A stretch of DNA of 64,000 nucleotides from Sisyra terminalis (GCA_958496175.1 OY292277.1:43101050-43165049), one strand, 5' to 3'; shown: positions 46,882 through 59,436, counted from the first letter of the stretch. A program made the numbers and translations. The notes: generated from the letters alone by a model not told the origin.

Positions 46882-49800
46882 GTTAAGCAGGTGAAAAAGC
46901 ATGCACCAAATTTGCCCTAAAATTGGTCGATTTTCGAGGGGTGACTTTTCCTTATGAGAGCTATTTTTAGCGACGGATTATTAAACAATGCCCTCACGTG
47001 AAATGTAATGTGAAAAATTGTTTGTTCTGCGTGCAAAAGGACACGGGCAATATTAATTCAAAGTTTCAAAAAGGACAATTTTCCAGTGCATAAAAAGGAT
47101 ATAAGGAATGGTTTTCTTCGCTGAAACTTAGCACAATATTTTAGATTGAATCATCCTTAATGTAATTGCATAAAAATAATTTGCAAATATTTGTTAGATC
47201 CTCGGGAAATCGAATCGGGAAGTTAAGCTGGTGAAAAAGCATGCACCAAGTTTGCCCTTAAATTGGTCGATTTTCGAGGGGTGACTTTTCCTTATGAGAG
47301 CAATTTTTAGCGACGGATTATTTAACAATGCCCTAACGTGAAATGTAATGTGAAAATTTTTTCGTCCTGTGTGCAAAAGGACACGGGCAATATTAATTCA
47401 AAGTTTCAAAAAGGACAATTTTCCAGTGCATAAAAAGGATATAAGGGATGGTTTTCTTCACTGAAACTGAGCACAATATTTTAGATTGAATCATCCGTAA
47501 TGTAATTGCATAAAAATAATTTGCAAATATTTTCTAGATCCTCGGTAAATCGAATCGGGAAGTTAAGCAGGTGAAAAAGCATGCACCAAATTTGCCCTAA
47601 AATTGGTCGATTTTCGAGGGGTGACTTTTCCTTATGAGAGCTATTTTTAGCGACGGATTATTAAACAATGCCCTCACGTGAAATGTAATGTGAAAAATTG
47701 TTTGTTCTGCGTGCAAAAGGACACGGGCAATATTAATTCAAAGATTCAAAAAGGACAATTTTCCAGTGCATAAAAAGGATATAAGGAATGGTTTTCTTCG
47801 CTGAAACTTAGCACAATATTTTAGATTGAATCATCCTTAATGTAATTGCATAAAAATAATTTGCAAATATTTGTTAGATCCTCGGGAAATCGAATCGGGA
47901 AGTTAAGCTGGTGAAAAAGCATGCACCAAGTTTGCCCTTAAATTGGTCGATTTTCGAGGGGTGACTTTTCCTTATGAGAGCAATTTTAAGCAACGGATTA
48001 TTAAACAATGCCCTCACGTGAAATGTAATCTGAAAAAAATTTTGTCCTGTGTGCCAAAGGACACGGGCAATATTAATTCAAAGTTTCAAAAAGGACAATT
48101 TTCCAGTGCATAAAAAGGATATAAGGGATGGTTTTCTTCACTGAAACTGAGCACAATATTTTAGATTGAATCATCCGTAATGTAATTGCATAAAAATAAT
48201 TTGCAAATATTTTCTAGATCCTCGGGAAATCGAATCGGGAAGTTAAGCAGGTGAAAAAGCATGCACCAAATTTGCCCTAAAATTGGTCGATTTTCGAGGG
48301 GTGACTTTTCCTTATGAGAGCTATTTTTAGCGACGGATTATTAAACAATGCCCTCACGTGAAATGTAATGTGAAAAATTGTTTGTTCTGCGTGCAAAAGG
48401 ACACGGGCAATATTAATTCAAAGTTTCAAAAAGGACAATTTTCCAGTGCATAAAAAGGATATAAGGAATAGTTTTCTTCGCTGAAACTTAGCACAATATT
48501 TTAGATTGAATCATCCTTAATGTAATTGCATAAAAATAATTTGCAAATATTTGTTAGATCCTCGGGAAATCGAATCGGGAAGTTAAGCTGGTGAAAAAGC
48601 ATGCACCAAATTTGCCCTTAAATTGGTCGATTTTCGAGGGGTGACTTTTCCTTATGAGAGCAATTTTTAGCGACGGATTATTTAACAATGCCCTTACGTG
48701 AAATGTAATCTGAAAAATTTTTTCGTCCTGTGTGCAAAAGGACACGGGCAATATTAATTCAAAGTTTCAAAAAGGACAATTTTCCAGTGCATAAAAAGGA
48801 TATAAGGGATGGTTTTCTTCACTGAAACTGAGCACAATATTTTAGATTGAATCATCCGTAATGTAATTGCATAAAAATAATTTGCAAATATTTTCTAGAT
48901 CCTCGGTAAATCGAATCGGGAAGTTAAGCAGGTGAAAAAGCATGCACCAAATTTGCCCTAAAATTGGTCGATTTTCGAGGGGTGACTTTTCCTTATGAGA
49001 GCTATTTTTAGCGACGGATTATTAAACAATGCCCTCACGTGAAATGTAATGTGAAAAATTGTTTGTTCTGCGTGCAAAAGGACACGGGCAATATTAATTC
49101 AAAGTTTCAAAAAGGACAATTTTCCAGTGCATAAAAAGGATATAAGGAATGGTTTTCTTCGCTGAAACTTAGCACAATATTTTAGATTGAATCATCCTTA
49201 ATGTAATTGCATAAAAATAATTTGCAAATATTTGTTAGATCCTCGGGAAATCGAATCGGGAAGTTAAGCTGGTGAAAAAGCATGCACCAAGTTTGCCCTT
49301 AAATTGGTCGATTTTCGAGGGGTGACTTTTCCTTATGAGAGCAATTTTTAGCGACGGATTATTTAACAATGCCCTAACGTGAAATGTAATGTGAAAATTT
49401 TTTCGTCCTGTGTGCAAAAGGACACGGGCAATATTAATTCAAAGTTTCAAAAAGGACAATTTTCCAGTGCATAAAAAGGATATAAGGGATGGTTTTCTTC
49501 ACTGAAACTGAGCACAATATTTTAGATTGAATCATCCGTAATGTAATTGCATAAAAATAATTTGCAAATATTTTCTAGATCCTCGGTAAATCGAATCGGG
49601 AAGTTAAGCAGGTGAAAAAGCATGCACCAAATTTGCCCTAAAATTGGTCGATTTTCGAGGGGTGACTTTTCCTTATGAGAGCTATTTTTAGCGACGGATT
49701 ATTAAACAATGCCCTCACGTGAAATGTAATGTGAAAAATTGTTTGTTCTGCGTGCAAAAGGACACGGGCAATATTAATTCAAAGTTTCAAAAAGGACAAT

Positions 49801-51815
49801 TTTCCAGTGCATAAAAAGGATATAAGGAATGGTTTTCTTCGCTGAAACTTAGCACAATATTTTAGATTGAATCATCCTTAATGTAATTGCATAAAAATAA
49901 TTTGCAAATATTTGTTAGATCCTCGGGAAATCGAATCGGGAAGTTAAGCTGGTGAAAAAGCATGCACCAAGTTTGCCCTTAAATTGGTCGATTTTCGAGG
50001 GGTGACTTTTCCTTATGAGAGCAATTTTTAGCGACGGATTATTTAACAATGCCCTAACGTGAAATGTAATGTGAAAATTTTTTCGTCCTGTGTGCAAAAG
50101 GACACGGGCAATATTAATTCAAAGTTTCAAAAAGGACAATTTTCCAGTGCATAAAAAGGATATAAGGGATGGTTTTCTTCACTGAAACTGAGCACAATAT
50201 TTTAGATTGAATCATCCGTAATGTAATTGCATAAAAATAATTTGCAAATATTTTCTAGATCCTCGGTAAATCGAATCGGGAAGTTAAGCAGGTGAAAAAG
50301 CATGCACCAAATTTGCCCTAAAATTGGTCGATTTTCGAGGGGTGACTTTTCCTTATGAGAGCTATTTTTAGCGACGGATTATTAAACAATGCCCTCACGT
50401 GAAATGTAATGTGAAAAATTGTTTGTTCTGCGTGCAAAAGGACACGGGCAATATTAATTCAAAGTTTCAAAAAGGACAATTTTCCAGTGCATAAAAAGGA
50501 TATAAGGAATGGTTTTCTTCGCTGAAACTTAGCACAATATTTTAGATTGAATCATCCTTAATGTAATTGCATAAAAATAATTTGCAAATATTTGTTAGAT
50601 CCTCGGGAAATCGAATCGGGAAGTTAAGCTGGTGAAAAAGCATGCACCAAGTTTGCCCTTAAATTGGTCGATTTTCGAGGGGTGACTTTTCCTTATGAGA
50701 GCAATTTTTAGCGACGGATTATTTAACAATGCCCTAACGTGAAATGTAATGTGAAAATTTTTTCGTCCTGTGTGCAAAAGGACACGGGCAATATTAATTC
50801 AAAGTTTCAAAAAGGACAATTTTCCAGTGCATAAAAAGGATATAAGGGATGGTTTTCTTCACTGAAACTGAGCACAATATTTTAGATTGAATCATCCGTA
50901 ATGTAATTGCATAAAAATAATTTGCAAATATTTTCTAGATCCTCGGTAAATCGAATCGGGAAGTTACGCAGGTGAAAAAGCATGCACCAAATTTGCCCTA
51001 AAATTGGTCGATTTTCGAGGGGTGACTTTTCCTTATGAGAGCTATTTTTAGCGACGGATTATTAAACAATGCCCTTACGTGAAATGTAATGTGAAATTTT
51101 TTTCGTCCTGTGTGCAAAAGGACACGGGCAATATTAGTTCAAAGTTTCAAAAAGGACAATTTTCCAGTGCATAAAAAGGGTATAAGGGATGGTTTTCTTT
51201 GCTGAAACTGAGCACAATATTTTAGATTGAATCATCCTTAATGTAATTGCATAAATATAATTTGCAAATATTTGCCAGATCCTCGGGAAATGGAATCGGG
51301 AAGTTAAGCAGGTGAAAAAGCATGCACCAAATTTGCCCTGAAATTGGTCCATTTTCGAGGGGTGACTTTTCCTTAAGAGAAGAATTTTTAGCGACGGATT
51401 ATTAAACAATGCCCTTACGTGAAATGTAATGTGAAAAAATTTTTGTTCTGCGTGCAAAAGGACACGGGCAATACTAATTCAAAGTTTCAAAAAGGACAAT
51501 TTTCCAGTGCATAAAAAGGATATAAGGGATGGTTTTCTTCGCTGAACCTGTGCACAATATTTTAGATTGAATCATCCTTAATGTAATTGCATAAAAATAA
51601 TTTGCAAATATTTGCTAGATCCTCGGGAATTCGAATCGGGAAGTTAAGCTGGTGAAAAAGCATGCACCAAATTTGCCCTTAAATTGGTCGATTTTCGTGG
51701 GGTGACTTTTCCTTATGAGAGCTATTTTTAGCGACGGATTATTAAACAATGCCCTAACGTGAAATGTGATCTGAAATAATTTTTGTCCTGTGTGCAAAAG
51801 GATACCCGCAATATG
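46882..51815 (-). repeat. Satellite array, inverted orientation, ~14.5 monomers in 680 bp dimers
   Basis: The same 340 bp monomer runs on the opposite strand. Two monomer types alternate strictly (one with TTTGTTCTGCGTGC, the other with TTCGTCCTGTGTGC), giving a 680 bp higher-order unit. Near-identical copies recur at 49,235, 49,915 and 50,595. The outermost monomers (51,134-51,457) match the monomer at 29,454-29,777 of the left array much better than their neighbours do. The array stops abruptly near 51,815 inside a monomer. Confidence 0.95.
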
Positions 51816-52140
51816 TAATCGACAACAGAACAAAGATAAATGAAATGGACCGCGGTGACCCCAAAAATTTCATAGCTATGCAGCCCGGTCAAAATTAAAA
51901 CCAAAAGTCGTGGAAATAGAATTTAACCGAGTTAATTTCTACCACTATGATCAAAATGGTCAGAAGCCTATGAAATCATCGAAATTATACGTTTACATTT
52001 TCTTACTATTTTTTATTGCTCTTGCTAATATTGAAAATGAACTTTTTATAAAGGGTTACTTAACTGAACAAAAATTTTGAATTGTTTTAACTACGTGACT
52101 GTTGAATCCCAAAAAGGAGCTACCTCTTTTTTAAATTTTT

Positions 52141-52292
52141 ACTTACCGTCGCTTTATAATTACAAAAGTCTTTAACGACTCTAGAGTTCATAAAATCCGT
52201 TATCGAGAAATATCGAAAATTTGCTCGATACGAGGATCGAATCCAAAGTCTACCAGTTTTGGAGCGGCCACCTAGGCCCCTCGGCCATTAGT
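52141..52292 (-). mobile_element. tRNA-derived SINE (family S1), inverted copy
   Basis: On the minus strand the head has an A-box-like TGGCCGAGGGGCCTAGGTGG and a B box GGATTCGATCC, then the family body ending TATAAAGCGACGGTAAGTA. This is the best-preserved tRNA-like head of the four copies. Confidence 0.75.
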
Positions 52293-53393
52293 AAGTTTAA
52301 AAGGAACTACTGATTTTTATTAATTACTTTTATTTCCTGCAAGATAATAGTGGAAGAAAAGGAAAAATATAATCTTTAGTTCAATAAAATTTTCTTTTAT
52401 TTACATCACAGTCTTATTTTTATATATATAATATTTATATAGTATATATTAATGTAATTTCAAATTTATTATTTTTTTTTCTTTAAATATATATTTATAT
52501 TTTTTTTTTGTTTTTGTATATTTTATTAATAGTTAGAAATTGTAATTGACAGTATGAGAAATAGAAAACTGTAGGAAAAAAGCAGAAATCGAAATTTTCT
52601 TAAAAGAAAAACAATGTTAACTACAGTTTGCTTTGCAGAGACATGCTTTTTACAAAATGTCCCTGCTTTTTTATTTTGTTTAATTTTTTTCTGGTAGGAA
52701 TGCATTTATTATTTTATTTTTTAAATGTTTAAATATTTGGATGTTGTGATTTATATAATAATATATATATCTTAGATTATTTACAACAAATAAAAATATT
52801 TACAAAGGAAATGAAACTGTGATTTTTCTTTACGTTTTTCTTTTTTTTTTGAGGTATGAAATATACACATGTAGTCTTCAATAGTTATAATATTTACACT
52901 AGTTTTCACTTCAAAAATTTACGATAGATACAATAATTTCTTTTTATCTAAAAATAAGATCAACTTTTTCCAATTTCCGTAATATCGACTATATAAAATT
53001 TAGTTATAAGTGTTTTTAAGGCGATTTTTTATTTTCTTTGAAAATTTCCTAAGAAAAAGAAGTTTGTGATTTGAGCGTCTAGTCTAAGGATTATTTTCCG
53101 ATAATTACCCGAAATTTAGGGCATAACTAAAAATTTTCATTTTAAACCAACAAATAAAAGCTTTTTTCATTTTTAAATCACATTAATGAAAGTATAGGGG
53201 AAGAAGAGGAACGAGGGTTAGAGGAAGAGGAATGAAGGGTCGGTTGGGTTTTATGGTTTTCGTGAGACCTAATTCTGCGTAATTAAGTTGAATAACCCAG
53301 AAAGTAAAAAGCTACTCAAAAAATTTTAGGAAAAGGCATGAATTTTTGTACTGTTTTGTTTCAAAAATATATTATAGTACCCAAACCGTAGTT

Positions 53394-53612
53394 CAAAGGT
53401 GGCCAACCCAAAACGATCTCGCGAACCACTTTGGAAATTCATCATAACTTCGCGAGCCACATTAAAAATTATATACCCCCATATTAGATTTTGATATACG
53501 GTAAGCATTTTTTAATACATAAGTTTTAGCTTCTTCGGTTGTTATTTTTTAAATTATGATAAAATTCGCGAGCTGGAAAATTAGTCAAGACGAGCCGCAT
53601 TTGGCCACCAAT
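53394..53612. mobile_element. ~220 bp hAT-type MITE
   Basis: The end CAAAGGTGGCCAACCC and the opposite end (reverse complement TTGGTGGCCAAATGCGGCTC) carry the GTGGCCAA string common in insect hAT MITEs. Inside, CGCGAACCAC/CGCGAGCCAC repeats and GCGAGCTGG occur. No exact 8 bp duplication was found. Confidence 0.5.
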
Positions 53613-56600
53613 ATCCTACTAGTTGATATATTTTATATGAAAAATTTATCATACAATAAGTAAATTCTATAAATGTGACCAAACAAAACAGTAATTAAAA
53701 AAAAAACATGACAAAACAGAACAATGACAGAACAGAACCGTGCTAGAAAACAACAATATAAATAAGAACATTTCATATTTCTTTCAGTTGTTCCGTAAAA
53801 ACTTAAAAAAACGATTTCCTAAACTCTTTTTTACATTATTTAAATTTAATTTTTCAGTTCCAAAAATAATAAAAAATTACACAATTGGGGAAATTGTAGA
53901 ATAAGTTATCACATTCAAAGATCCATTTTAATTGTTAGCAAAAACTTACACATTTGTTAAGAAATCAAAATTTTCATAATAGCACTTTCGATATCAAATT
54001 ATGGCCAAACTGTGGCACCTATGGAAAATTGGTACAGACCCATTTTTGTAGGAAACATTCTCAACTTTCATTTTGATACCAACTTGTTTTTGTATCTACT
54101 ACGGTTCAAAAGTTATAATGATAATTTTTTTTTTTTGGAAAAAGCAATGAGGGACTGGCGTCCCCTGGTGACGGATTTTTTGACTAAAATCTTATTCAGG
54201 ACCTAATCAATCCAAAAAATTGGCGTCTTAGTACTTTTTGGTGAGTACATATGCTTGAAGGACTATTATATTAAATTTCTGCTTTATTTGTTTGATTTAA
54301 TTGTAGAATACCATCTACAATAATGTTCGAGAAACTTAAAAATACAACATTTTAGTGGCACGCGATAGAATTTTCTTCTAAATTTATACTAACTGTAGTT
54401 TTCTGAATTAAAGTATATAATATAAAATATATAATGTTTTTTTCTATCATGTTCTGTTTCGTCATTGTTTTTGTTCTGTTCTGTTACATTCTATTCTGAC
54501 AAGTTCTACTTCATACAACCGTTCGTTAATGTATTTAAAACTTTTTAGCTTCTTATTTATTAATAAATACTTAAAAAAAAATCTTAGCAAATTGTTAGCA
54601 AACCTGTGATAATTTATTCACAAATTTAAGCCGAAATTAAAATTTTCCGTTAATAATAATTAAGCCTTTTTCATACTACTAATTCGGAGTACAGTTTACA
54701 TTTAAAGAGTAACAAATTTACTGACATAATCTTACAAATTTTATGAATATAAACGATAGAATTTTTATGAATATCTTATAAACTAAGATATTGGTTTACT
54801 ATTTTAATTACCTACGTTTTTTATTACAATTAAGCTCAAATTGGTGAAAATATATGAAACAGAATGCAACTAAATCCGACAGTTCTGATCAAACTCTAGA
54901 GCCTAGAATTCCACCAATAATACCTCACGAAAACCGTATTACCCATATTTTTTAATCAGTCATAGTATATAGAAATTTTCTAATTCTGTTCTACAAAAAA
55001 ATGTAACTGTTTCCGTTATTAACAAAGGCGATTTTTAGAATTAAGATACGTTTTTTTTAAGATAGAAGAAATACGGCAGTACTCTTTGAAATGCTCAAAT
55101 TAAAAAAAAAAATATTACCTTAACTATATAAATATTAGTTTTATATTTAGCTATAAAATTATTTAACAATTCATTTATTCACATGGAATGTATTAGTTAA
55201 TGGAATTATGTCATCATTTTCTTATAAAATAATTCAACGAATTACTCGATTGGGACAAAGGGTTGGAAATCAATAGGTCAGGAGAAGAGTAGGAATTATA
55301 AAACATAACAAATATTGCACTAATTGTTTAAAAGGTTGGTAGATTATCATTTTTGTTGTATTTACATTAGGGATTTTCTCGATCAAATAGCCAACCCCAT
55401 TAACAATTTCTAGAACTTTCTCGGTGTTGTTAATATACAAAGCGCAAATTGTCATGCGCAATAGGTTGACCAACTTAATAAAATATTTTTTCGGTACTGC
55501 CTTATTAGATAATAAATGTTTGATTTTAGTTTTATGGCATTTTCTGTGTTGTATATTTTTTTTTCTATTTAAAATTTTTGTCTAAATGGCACTAATGTTT
55601 AGTTAAAAGTAAGGCGGCATCCAGTGTGGAACAATTAAATCACAGCCTCGAAAAACATGAATTTGATAGGCTGAATAAAATATAAATGAGTACAGTCAGT
55701 AATCGACAAAACAGAACACCACTAATAGAACTGAAAGTACTCATGTCGTTTACTTCAAAGCATTGGAATAGAACTTCAATGACAAAAAAACACATTTTCT
55801 GTTTTGTCCTTGTTCTGTTTTAACATACCTGCAACAGATACTTATACGAATGACAATGTGTTTGTTGAAGTAAATATTTCAAAATAATTTCTAAAAACTA
55901 TTCAAAAAGCCTATTGAAGCAAAAATTATAATCAATCCATAACTTCATACAATGAACAGACGATAATATAAGATAAATCGAGGCTGTGATTTCCTTAACT
56001 AATTTGTCGGAAAATTATGAAAAAATAAATTTTTGAAATTTATCTATCCTAAGGTTCTACATTTCAGTACTAAACTTAGTATCGGACATACGAGACCTGG
56101 ATGGATCTTTTTTGTTTATACAACAGATTTAATAAAGCTGATTCACATAATTCATCCTGTTTCGTTTACATTGAAGGGAATTTAAATTACATTGATATAG
56201 GAATTTTTAGTGATTCATTTTCATATGAAACATCTTGCAATTTATTCTGAACTTAAACCAAGCATGCATTGCCCATAAGCATACGAAATCATTAAAGTTG
56301 TGACATCATACCCAGCAACTTGAGAATAATGATTTTCCATTAAATTTTTTAAATCGTATGAAATATTAAACGCAAGAAATGTCTCATTCCACCTAAAGTC
56401 TTAATTTTCAAGTGAAAAAATCGACAGCCTTTACTACTGATATCATACAAACTTATTAAAAACCAAACAGATGGGGTAAATCAGCCCTTATTTTCTATGA
56501 GATAAAATCTGTGATTGATTTTATATTTGTGCTCGTATGGCCAAGGAACAAATTTTCAAAACAGAATATTTACCTAACAAATGGAAAATTTGGCTATTAG

Positions 56601-57214
56601 TAATAACTATATCTCAATCTAATATTTATACTAGTTTTTTTTTTCATAAATAAAATCTATTTATATAAATTTATATGTAGCGATTTCAGTGCGTAATTCA
56701 AGAATATAGGTAAATTGTTCGAAACCATTTGTTCGAAAAACAAATTTCATTCATATCCATTTTTACACATTTCCCCTTATATTTTAGACAGTGTAATGGT
56801 ATACATAATAAAACTTTTGTGATCGATAGAGGATTTGATGTTGTGTTTTTAATTCAAATACACATTAATTAATCCCAATACCTCCACAAAATATGAAAAT
56901 GATCGTGGAAAAATCCTGAACACGATCCATCCAATGATGATCAAGGACGTGACATCTGGTAGGTGGTGTTAGCACTTAATTTTTATAGAATTATTAAATT
57001 TGAGCTTTCAATGTATTGAATAAACACACATCAAAAAATCGGTATTAAATTTTCCACTTGATCGCAATATATTAGACAGGAATAACAGAAATAAGAACTG
57101 CGCCTTTGTCTGGATTTTCGAACAATTGATTTCAAATAACTTCCTAGATCCGTAATTCAGAAGGCAAATATACAAATTTTAGATCTTTTAGAATTGATAA
57201 GGGGAAACGATTAA

Positions 57215-58530
57215 TCATGAAACCGTCATACACGATATCAACTGTTGACATAATTGATTGTAAACTAAATGATCACCTGATATACGTCGCATTTTCAAAC
57301 CTTTCGATTCTTGAACCTTATCTTCGCAAACTTTCACCTCAATCTGTACACCGCCCTCGTACTCCAAGAGGCCACTGTTTAGATTCTCGTTGCTTAGGAC
57401 AAAGCATTTGGGTGGTACTTGATTATTGATGGTTTCCTTGACTATTTCCAGGATATCAGTGGATTCAAGTTGAGAACATCCCTTGGATAGGGTTACCTCG
57501 TACAAATCTTCCGACTGGTTGGTTTTTTCCAAGTGGATCGTGACGGGGTGGTGCGATTGATTGTTTTCCTTGATCACGGTGTTGACGTTTTCGTCACATT
57601 TGTTGTTGTGTTGGTGGTAGATTTGCATGTTTTCAAAGTTTTGTGAAAAGTTTTTTGTAATTTCTTCGACAAAATTTTGTTGCTGGTTTTGTTGGTTTGC
57701 AAAAGAACTGCTGGTGCTTTCGTGTAACGATGCAGGACTTTGATGACTAACGCTGAGACTATCGTTCGAAAGACTGTCCTCGGAGTAACACGACGATTTG
57801 TCACTGTTTCGACGAATATATTTATATGCCGAATCAGTTTCTGCATCCATCGTTTCACTGTTCAAATCTCCGACGAATAGTAGTTCGTTAAAATTTCGTT
57901 CGGGACCAGGTTCTGGGCCAGAACCTTTAAATTTACTAAAAAATTCTTTATTGGTCGAAGTGTCGGTGTTGTCGCTACTGGTTTTTCGGCCGGTGCCCTT
58001 TGTTATACTCGGCCCATTTTCAGCCGGTTCGGATATAATAAACTGTGGAATTCGAGGCGTCACATTCTGATTTTCCAAACTATCCATACTATCTTCGGAC
58101 GTATCGCTCGAGGCCACCAGAGTAATTTCGCTGCCTAACACATCGGTGACAGAAATTTGTGGGTGACCAGCTGGAACTGAAATCCCTCCGCCTGAACAGG
58201 TGAACGTATGGTTCACCTGTTCTTCTTTAATCATGTCCAAGCCAGGACTTCCAGGATTCGAAATCGGTGAATTCGTCAAGCTCCGATGATTGTGAATATT
58301 TAAGATATGATGCGCGTGAATATTAACAGGTGTTTGTGTTCCATATAACACTTGCGAATTAAAATTTTGGACATTGCCCGAAATATTATAAAGTAGAGGT
58401 ATTTGGGGTGGATGAGATATGTCCATGGAAATATCCTCGTTTTGTTGCTGATATTGTTGGTGCTCTTGCACTAATTGCGGCGAAGGAGTCCCTTGCGTTA
58501 TTGAACCCGTAGTATTTAAACCACTTATAC
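57215..58530 (-). CDS. Sik3: SIK3-like kinase, terminal exon with KA1-like C-terminus
   Basis: The acceptor is TTCCTAAG and the exon runs 1,316 bp to TGA (57215-57217). It begins G-I-S-G-L-N-T-T-G-S-I-T-Q and is largely disordered, rich in Q, N, S and T. A conserved-looking block, H-P-Q-I-S-V-T-D-V-L-G-S-E-I-T-L, followed by S-S-D-T-S-E-D-S-M-D-S-L-E, recalls the I-T-D-I-L-L segment near the end of vertebrate SIK3. The last ~45 residues read V-Q-I-E-V-K-V-C-E, then L-K-M-R-R-I-S-G-D and Y-N-Q-L-C-Q-Q-L-I. This follows the pattern of the KA1 domain of MARK-type kinases (E-M-E-V-C-K..V-R-F-K-R-I-S-G). KA1 domains bind acidic lipids and can restrain the kinase. I infer a KA1-like domain here. 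Overlapping frames on the other strand are shadows. Confidence 0.8.
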
Positions 58531-58645
58531 CTTAGGAAATAAAATATTTATTATATATTGTATCACAACAAAACAGAACTTGTCATATCAGATGCTTTTT
58601 TATAAGTTCTGTTTTGTCATGCTTTTTTTCGACTAATTTCCATAC
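58531..58645 (-). other. Last intron (115 bp) with a perfect hairpin
   Basis: ACAAAACAGAACTT (58568-58581) is followed 22 bases later by its exact reverse complement (58604-58617). The hairpin fills about half of the intron between the donor CAAG/gtatgg and the acceptor. Similar GACAAAACAGAAC strings lie in the 3' flank. Confidence 0.7.
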
Positions 58646-58966
58646 CTTGTGTGATTGAGGAAATATTTAGTTGAGGGGTTTGTACGTTCGATCCAAATGC
58701 TGGGGAGGTTTGGCCACCCGACGCGAATATACCAAGGTTAATTGGTGAATTAGATGTTCCATACAAATTTGATAAATTCTGGTGAATTGGAGAATTCAAA
58801 TTGCTGGGATTTGCACTGTTTAAGAATGGCGATGCATGGCCTGAATTAACCGGACTATTGGTGTTGCTGTAACACGTTCGCATCATTATATTCTCCGGCA
58901 AATTGAATGTTGAATCCAGATTTCCACTCTGATCCGACCCTGAATTGGTATGGTGCAGTGGAGATC
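58646..58966 (-). CDS. Sik3: SIK3-like kinase, internal exon
   Basis: The exon is 321 bp, phase 1 at both ends, between TATTTTAG and CAAG/gtatgg. It encodes S-P-L-H-H-T-N-S-G-S-D-Q-S-G, then N-L-P-E-N-I, an S/N/P-rich disordered segment with repeated S-P motifs (N-S-P-V-N-S-G-H, N-S-P-I-H-Q, N-S-P-I-N-L-G). These S-P sites could be proline-directed phosphorylation sites; that is inference. The last residues, S-S-I-T-Q-G, resemble the start of the following exon (G-S-I-T-Q-G). Confidence 0.8.
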
Positions 58967-59069
58967 CTAAAATAATAGACTCTTTTTTCACAAATGTAAC
59001 TTTTTATCATTGAAAAGTATCGGAAAAATTGAATTTATTTGTCAAGTGTATATTGATACTTCACAAATA

Positions 59070-59293
59070 CAGTATAATCTCACTAATCCGGTACTTCGAT
59101 AGATCGGCACGTCTAATAATCTGGCACCTTCCACTCACGTCTCCCTCGCCCCTCTATACCTGTGCATACATTTATTCCCTCTATGAAAAGCTTTATTTTA
59201 TTCATTACCTTTGACTTTTCACTATAATCCAAACATTCCAATAATCCGGCACCCTCGGGTTTTTAATAGTGCCGAATTAGTGAGATTACACTA
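59070..59293. mobile_element. TA-flanked MITE in kinase intron (second copy of the 6868 family)
   Basis: CAGTATAATCTCACTAATCC opens the element and its inverted partner ends GAATTAGTGAGATTACACTA. TA occurs at 59068-59069 and 59294-59295. Internal strings (CGCCCCTCTA, TATTCATTACCT, ATTCCAATAATCCGGCACCC) are the reverse complement of those at 6868-7074, so the two copies are inserted in opposite orientation. Confidence 0.7.
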
Positions 59294-59436
59294 TATATCT
59301 AAGATCAAGACCATAAATATATAATTATGCTGAAATTGATAGAATAGTTATTATTAACAGTAGCACAGAAAGACAGAGATATTGTTAGCATTGAAGAATG
59401 AAGAAGCTTTGTTATGAAATTTTCGAAAAATCTAAC

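Larger units (their letters stand above)
43065..48714 (-). repeat. Right arm of giant palindrome
   Basis: This is the reverse complement of 37286-42935. Matching open frames lie at mirror coordinates (e.g. 43299-43493 with 42507-42701, 44285-44581 with 41419-41715, 46313-46570 with 39430-39687). All such pairs sum to exactly 86,000, which shows the absence of indels, including in long A/T runs. Confidence 0.95.
51816..57214 (-). other. Intergenic / 3' flank of the kinase gene
   Basis: No gene was found on either strand. Part of this is presumably the long 3' UTR of the kinase, but many AATAAA-like sites exist and none stands out. GACAAAACAGAAC-type strings recur in both orientations (about 51,831; 53,710-53,745; 54,450-54,510; 55,690-55,830), suggesting relics of one inverted-repeat family. 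A stretch at 52,400-52,810 is nearly pure A/T. Confidence 0.4.

Noticed and set aside
27333..51815. CRISPR array or bacterial contamination as explanation of the regular repeats
   Set aside because: Units are contiguous 340 bp copies without unique spacers, and flanking genes have eukaryotic introns.
57217..58070. Plus-strand open frames of 70 and 90 codons
   Set aside because: They are antisense shadows of the SIK3-like terminal exon, which has splice phase and homology support.
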